From a virus: a stretch of 64,000 nucleotides of DNA. This document shows, one piece after another, positions 59,949-64,000 of the stretch. The notes beneath the pieces are model-generated. The model was not told where the DNA came from, searched no databases, and saw only the letters and a program-made list of their open reading frames with translations. The translations under genes and the position numbers were made by a program. How positions within the stretch are numbered: position 1 is the first letter of the stretch; each line of letters starts with the position of its first letter. The stretch is from the IMG/VR virus record IMGVR_UViG_3300012954_000010, positions 34,498-98,497 of that record. One strand, 5' to 3'.

Positions 59949-62900
59949 TTATGCGCTTAGTCTTGCCATGTGGAATGCTAGTGGATTGAATCCAGATGAT
60001 TTTGAACTTTCGATTTGAAGTTCCTGAATTTCACTAGATTTGCTCTCTATAACATTATTTAATACAATTGTCTGTATAAGTACATCAGACTCATCTTCCT
60101 GAGACAAAGAAGCAACACTTTTTTGCATTATCTCATTATTTGCTGAGAAATTAGAAGAATCGGAAGCAGAAGACCTTAAATTTTTTGGTAGTGGCGTACC
60201 ATCAAATATGTTATAAAATTCTCCGTCTTCTCCTTTCTCAAACAATCCACCAAATGGTTTATTCTTTGTAGCAGGTTCGCTAGAATCAGTAGCACCAGAG
60301 AACATTTTATTGTAATTTGCAGTAGAACTAAGTCTCCCGTCAAGGTGTTGATAATTTGGATTTGGCGCTTCATACCAATTCATCCAATTTTTTGCTAATA
60401 CTGCAGGATCTTTAGAGGAATTTTTCCAAGCATTTAAATCATATGTATATCCATATGGCAGCATAGGTTGACCTTTAGCATTTGTTGGAATATTAGTAAA
60501 CTCATGCATCATCCAATCAACCTGTCCTTCGATATCATCAATCAATTTACTTGGATCTCTTCCAGTAGATTCGTACCATTTTAATGCTAAGTCCCAACGC
60601 CCTGGTGTTTCCCATTGAGCTAGACCACGACCAGGACCACCATCAAGTTGATACATTCTAGTGTATCCCATGGTCTCAATGTCAAAGTTTGCCATGATAG
60701 CAGCGATTTGCGCTTGTGAGAAACCTTTACTCTTGAGAGCGTTATATGTGCGTCTTTCTACATTATTTCTAAATGGAATTTTTGGACCGCCACCAGCATT
60801 TTTCTTAGGTCTGATTAAATTACGAATACCACCGCCACCACCGTCGTCATCATCATTAACTGGGTTGGTTGAATCTCCTGCTCCACGCAAACTCTTTGCA
60901 AAATCAAGCAATACTCTATTACTCGCCTTAAATCCAACACCATTGACATGAAGTGAGATATGTGGATATGCAGGTCCACCATATACACCAGAATCTGTGT
61001 TTCCAGACGCTCCTTGGTATCCTAGTAATGTTCCAGCTGGAATTACATCACCATCTTTATTACCTTTATATGGTAAACTTTTAAAGTGTCCTAGTAATAC
61101 TTCATACTCCTTACCATTTTCTTCAAAGAAGTACGCTCCATAATAACCAAATCCCTGTCCTTTCTGCGACTCTACAACATTTGGATTACCTTGAAGACCA
61201 ACGGCAGGCATTCCATCAGTACCAATTTCCTTGTAGACTAGATCTCTTGGTGCATAGATTGGAGTTCCAATTCCACCAGCAAGAGTCATATTCAGTCCAG
61301 TGTCTTGCCCATCAAGATCTCCTGTAGCTCCAATCTTGAAAACAGTATCAAATGCTTCGGCATCGTTTCCTGATGCTGGAGTATTTGGTCCTGGTTGTTG
61401 ACTACTAGTAGTTACAGGTGCTGCTTTATTGGGTTTTGCATCAGGAGGTGGTGGAGAATACTTAATACCTCTATTGACAATGAAATTCCTTTCAGCATTT
61501 CTGTCTGTTAGTCTACGAGTAAGTGTACTTGATGTTTTAGTAGGTGCAGTTTTCTTTAAATCTGATGTATATGTGACATTTTCAATTTTGAACGGCAATT
61601 TAGTAATTTCACCAAATACTTCTCTGTCTACACCAGCATCTTTTGCCAGTTTTAGTGATGTAGATGCAATCTGAGAACCAACTTGTTCAATATGAGAAAC
61701 AGTCAATTTAGATTTTGGATCAACTAACTCAACTCTTTCCTTTCCGTGTAATATTGCTTCACCAGGGTTGGTGAGCATTGAGGTTCCTGTCTCGTATCCT
61801 TCTGGTAATGTGTCAAGTGGGTCATAACCCATGTCTCTGGCAATATCAGCTGCAGTGAATCCCCAACCAAGAATAGGTATTGCGGATCCAAGACTCATCA
61901 AACCACCAACAGGGTCACCACCAGCAAATCTAGCAGCAGCTTCACCAACACCAATAATTGTTCCAAGACCAGGAACAAATTTACCTGCTTTACCAAAAAG
62001 TTTAGTACCTAACTTTCCACTTTTACTTAAAAACCTTTTAGCAGCAACTCTGGATCCATAGACATTTTTATTAATTAATTTACCTAAAGGACCACCCCTT
62101 CTAGCAAGAGTTTTTCTAAATGCTCTAGAGCGAGACCTAATTCCCTTTCTAGCTGCTCCAACCAACCCAGCTCCTTTATCTCTAACTCTGGCAACTTTTG
62201 CTCTAGCATTTTGCACGCCACGCTGTAGTTTAGCACCAATACTTCTATCCATATCAGAGAGTTCAGTCATCAACTCTGATTTCATCAGGATAGCGTCAAG
62301 AGGATCAATTTCCTTATTTCTGATCATCTTAAACAAAAGATCATCTTGATCTTTTATGAATTTTCTGGTGTTAAGTCCAGCATCCTTTGCGTATGTACGC
62401 ATACCACGAGTGGCATAGTAGTCAGCATTTGCTACAATTTTTTTATACTGCCTCTCGCCGCTATTAAATAAATTTCTTAATTTTTTTCTGGTGAAGGTTT
62501 CCCACTTTCTTCTAAATTTAGCTCCTCCCTTTCCTAGAGCATACCTAGCAATCTTACCACCTATCAAACGAAACTGAGATGCGACAGGTTTGCGACCCGC
62601 CTTGACATATTTTTTACTTCCAGTAAGGGTCTCTCCACGAGCGACCTTTTTCATCATCGACCTAGTTTCTGACAAATCTTCTTTTAATTTGTCAAGGGCA
62701 TACTTCTGTCTGAATAATTCAGCTATGCCATCTAATTTTTCTGCTACAGCATTATTATGGTCAACTATGTGTTGAACAGTTTGAATATTAGACGATCGTA
62801 GATCAGAAACCTGCTCTGCAGTGCTATCTACCTTTCCCTCTAACTTAGTTAACTCTAGACTAATGCCACCACCAAACATTTTGGTGACAAATTCAGCCAT

Positions 62901-63080
62901 ATCAGAATTTTTGACAGGAATCGAATCAGGATCATCCCTGTCAAGTTCCTTTTTTAGCTCTTCTTGCTCCTTGCGCTTCTCGTCGCGGTTTTTTTCAACT
63001 TTATTTTTGACAGCATCAAATAACTTACTAGCAATAGTGGTAGTAAGGTCCCCAGAATATGTTGTTGTATATCCCGCCAT
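59949..63080 (-). CDS. Tape-measure-like protein with tail lysozyme and M23-like domains
   Basis: 1043 aa. Residues 1-20 match the paralogue at 57590-59947. A basic, helical middle (150-360) is followed by a hydrophobic stretch (363-415) and AILHGKERVELVD (442-454). Residues 586-715 look like an M23 peptidase (GTPIYAPRDL; EVLLGHFKSLPY; PHISLHVNG), but the HxxxD of active enzymes is missing. Residues 775-910 are a tail lysozyme domain (QAQIAAIMANFDIET with E802 as likely acid, RGLAQWETPGRW). It would cut peptidoglycan during DNA entry. ATG shares a base with the TAA of the frameshift product. Confidence 0.75.
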   Translation of the reverse strand: MAGYTTTYSGDLTTTIASKLFDAVKNKVEKNRDEKRKEQEELKKELDRDDPDSIPVKNSDMAEFVTKMFGGGISLELTKLEGKVDSTAEQVSDLRSSNIQTVQHIVDHNNAVAEKLDGIAELFRQKYALDKLKEDLSETRSMMKKVARGETLTGSKKYVKAGRKPVASQFRLIGGKIARYALGKGGAKFRRKWETFTRKKLRNLFNSGERQYKKIVANADYYATRGMRTYAKDAGLNTRKFIKDQDDLLFKMIRNKEIDPLDAILMKSELMTELSDMDRSIGAKLQRGVQNARAKVARVRDKGAGLVGAARKGIRSRSRAFRKTLARRGGPLGKLINKNVYGSRVAAKRFLSKSGKLGTKLFGKAGKFVPGLGTIIGVGEAAARFAGGDPVGGLMSLGSAIPILGWGFTAADIARDMGYDPLDTLPEGYETGTSMLTNPGEAILHGKERVELVDPKSKLTVSHIEQVGSQIASTSLKLAKDAGVDREVFGEITKLPFKIENVTYTSDLKKTAPTKTSSTLTRRLTDRNAERNFIVNRGIKYSPPPPDAKPNKAAPVTTSSQQPGPNTPASGNDAEAFDTVFKIGATGDLDGQDTGLNMTLAGGIGTPIYAPRDLVYKEIGTDGMPAVGLQGNPNVVESQKGQGFGYYGAYFFEENGKEYEVLLGHFKSLPYKGNKDGDVIPAGTLLGYQGASGNTDSGVYGGPAYPHISLHVNGVGFKASNRVLLDFAKSLRGAGDSTNPVNDDDDGGGGGIRNLIRPKKNAGGGPKIPFRNNVERRTYNALKSKGFSQAQIAAIMANFDIETMGYTRMYQLDGGPGRGLAQWETPGRWDLALKWYESTGRDPSKLIDDIEGQVDWMMHEFTNIPTNAKGQPMLPYGYTYDLNAWKNSSKDPAVLAKNWMNWYEAPNPNYQHLDGRLSSTANYNKMFSGATDSSEPATKNKPFGGLFEKGEDGEFYNIFDGTPLPKNLRSSASDSSNFSANNEIMQKSVASLSQEDESDVLIQTIVLNNVIESKSSEIQELQIESSKSSGFNPLAFHMARLSA

Positions 63081-63262
63081 TATTTCTGCTGGTTCTTTTG
63101 CTTGACTTCTTCAAGATACTGCATGAGGAACGCTACATAGACTTCACGCTCCCACGGTATCCAATTTTCAATCTCAGTCAAGCTATATTTATGGTACTGC
63201 ATCAAGGCAAAATTAACTCTGTAGTACCCCTCCAGATTGTTTTGGAAGAGTGCTATGCGAAA
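63080..63262 (-). CDS. Frameshift extension of the gp26-like chaperone
   Basis: 60 codons without their own early start, in the -1 frame relative to the gp26-like gene. A slippery T TTT TTC (63259-63265) lies just before that gene's TAG, and shifting there continues as FFRIALFQNNLEGYYRVNFA, then MQYHKYSLTEIENWIPWERE and a helical tail. This resembles the GT-type extension of tape-measure chaperones upstream of tape-measure genes. An internal ATG at MQYHKY could also give a 40-aa product. It ends one base into the 1043-aa gene. Confidence 0.65.
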   Translation of the reverse strand, partial: FRIALFQNNLEGYYRVNFALMQYHKYSLTEIENWIPWEREVYVAFLMQYLEEVKQKNQQK

Positions 63263-63966
63263 AAACTCTGCAAACCCTCAAGCACATACTCAGACTCCAC
63301 ACCAGTTTTGGGATTTACCACTGTAAAGGAATGTCTAAGTTTGGGTGATGTTTGATAAAATTCCTGAATTTTCTCAAATTGATTAGTAGTAAGACTATCA
63401 ATAAATTCGCGGAATTCTTTCTTTGTAGTAGTTGTACTATCAAAAACCTCTTCACCCTGGTAGATTTGATCAATACTTTCAGAAATTAATACAAATACTT
63501 CGTCAGTATCGAGATCTTTACTCAAAAAGTCCAATTCGATGAATCTCTTCATGCTAGGATAATTCATCACAACGCCAAATTCTTCATCAAACTCAATTTT
63601 GGGTGAATGACCCTCTGGTTTGAATACTTTAATATCACCAATTGGAATTTTTACATCAACTTTCGTTTCATTGTCATCTTGACAAGTTACGGTCAAAGTG
63701 ATGCTCTCTCCAATAGAAGCAGCACGGATATTAAGGAAAATGTATTCCAGGTCAAAAATAGGCAGTTGATCTACCTTAATTCTACTCAAAACGCAATTTT
63801 TGATAAGATCCTTAACTGCGTTAGTAATTTGCTTTTCGTCTTCAGACTCAAGTGCAAGCAAAAGCACTTTTTCCTCTTTTACCAAAAACGGGCGATATTT
63901 TAAAGTTTTACCCGTAGATGGCAATTCAAGTTCATATGTTGGATACCCAACCTTAGGCAAAGCCAT
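63253..63966 (-). CDS. 26: gp26-like baseplate hub / tape-measure chaperone
   Basis: 237 aa. The opening MALPKVGYPTYELELPSTGK, LKYRPFLVKEEKVLLLALE and IFDLEYIFLNIRAASIGE are the signature of the T4 gp26-type baseplate hub family in cyanophages. T4 gp26 (208 aa) is required for hub assembly. The C-terminus KTGVESEYVLEGLQSFFA ends at a slippery site that would allow a -1 shift into the 60-codon extension. First gene of the hub block after a late promoter candidate; ribosome site GAGG upstream. Confidence 0.88.
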   Translation of the reverse strand: MALPKVGYPTYELELPSTGKTLKYRPFLVKEEKVLLLALESEDEKQITNAVKDLIKNCVLSRIKVDQLPIFDLEYIFLNIRAASIGESITLTVTCQDDNETKVDVKIPIGDIKVFKPEGHSPKIEFDEEFGVVMNYPSMKRFIELDFLSKDLDTDEVFVLISESIDQIYQGEEVFDSTTTTKKEFREFIDSLTTNQFEKIQEFYQTSPKLRHSFTVVNPKTGVESEYVLEGLQSFFA

Positions 63967-63986
63967 GATAATAACCTCAGATCGTA

Positions 63987-63994
63987 TATTTATT
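63987..63994 (-). promoter_or_regulatory. Late promoter of the hub operon
   Basis: AATAAATA (7 of 8 bases of TATAAATA), 21 nt before the gp26-like ATG. Confidence 0.55.
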
Positions 63995-64000
63995 TAGATC

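Overview
This window looks like part of the genome of a T4-like myovirus (cyanomyovirus) infecting marine picocyanobacteria. Three lines of sequence evidence support this: T4-type baseplate and tail proteins (gp26-, gp5-, gp25-, gp6- and gp7-like), bilin-pigment auxiliary genes (pebS and two cpeT-like genes), and a tmRNA whose tag resembles marine Synechococcus/Prochlorococcus tags. Every gene I accept is on the minus strand, so transcription runs from high to low coordinates. The plus strand carries only shadow frames.

Read in transcription order: (1) 64.0-52.0 kb, tail hub block: gp26-like chaperone with a likely -1 frameshift extension, two tape-measure-like proteins with a shared N-terminus (one with a tail lysozyme domain and a degenerate M23-like domain), a gp27-like hub, a gp5-like protein with OB fold and Calx-beta modules, and a beta-helix spike protein. 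(2) 52.0-47.8 kb, an insert-like cassette: small exported beta-barrel protein, glutaredoxin-like protein, two CpeT-like bilin lyases, phycoerythrobilin synthase PebS, a 2OG-Fe(II) oxygenase, tRNA-Leu(UAA), tRNA-Thr(UGU), tRNA-Ala(UGC) and a permuted tmRNA. (3) 47.8-26.1 kb, adhesion block: a 4588-aa repeat protein, three collar-type fibres in tandem and a fibre-assembly chaperone. (4) 26.1-13.2 kb, accessory block: about 40 small, tightly overlapping genes with host-type sigma70 promoters and terminators. It includes a DNA methyltransferase next to a restriction-endonuclease-like protein, a second 2OG oxygenase, an exported HExxH peptidase, an AbrB-like regulator, a HicA-like protein, KTSC-domain proteins and small membrane proteins. 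(5) 13.1-0 kb, baseplate wedge block under a late promoter: small coiled-coil proteins, a PAAR-like protein, gp25, gp6 and a huge gp7-like protein cut by the window edge.

Virion blocks show TATAAATA-like late promoters, whereas the accessory block shows TTGACA/TATAAT promoters. The most unusual signals are a repeated upstream element (TGTGCCACT-N6-ACTGG on the plus strand) at a near-fixed 28-30 nt from a -10-like box; a perfect run of four 11-bp tandem repeats beside an AT-rich inverted repeat; tRNAs that begin inside the last codons of preceding genes; a slippery T TTT TTC at the end of the gp26-like gene; and repeat modules shared between different giant structural proteins.
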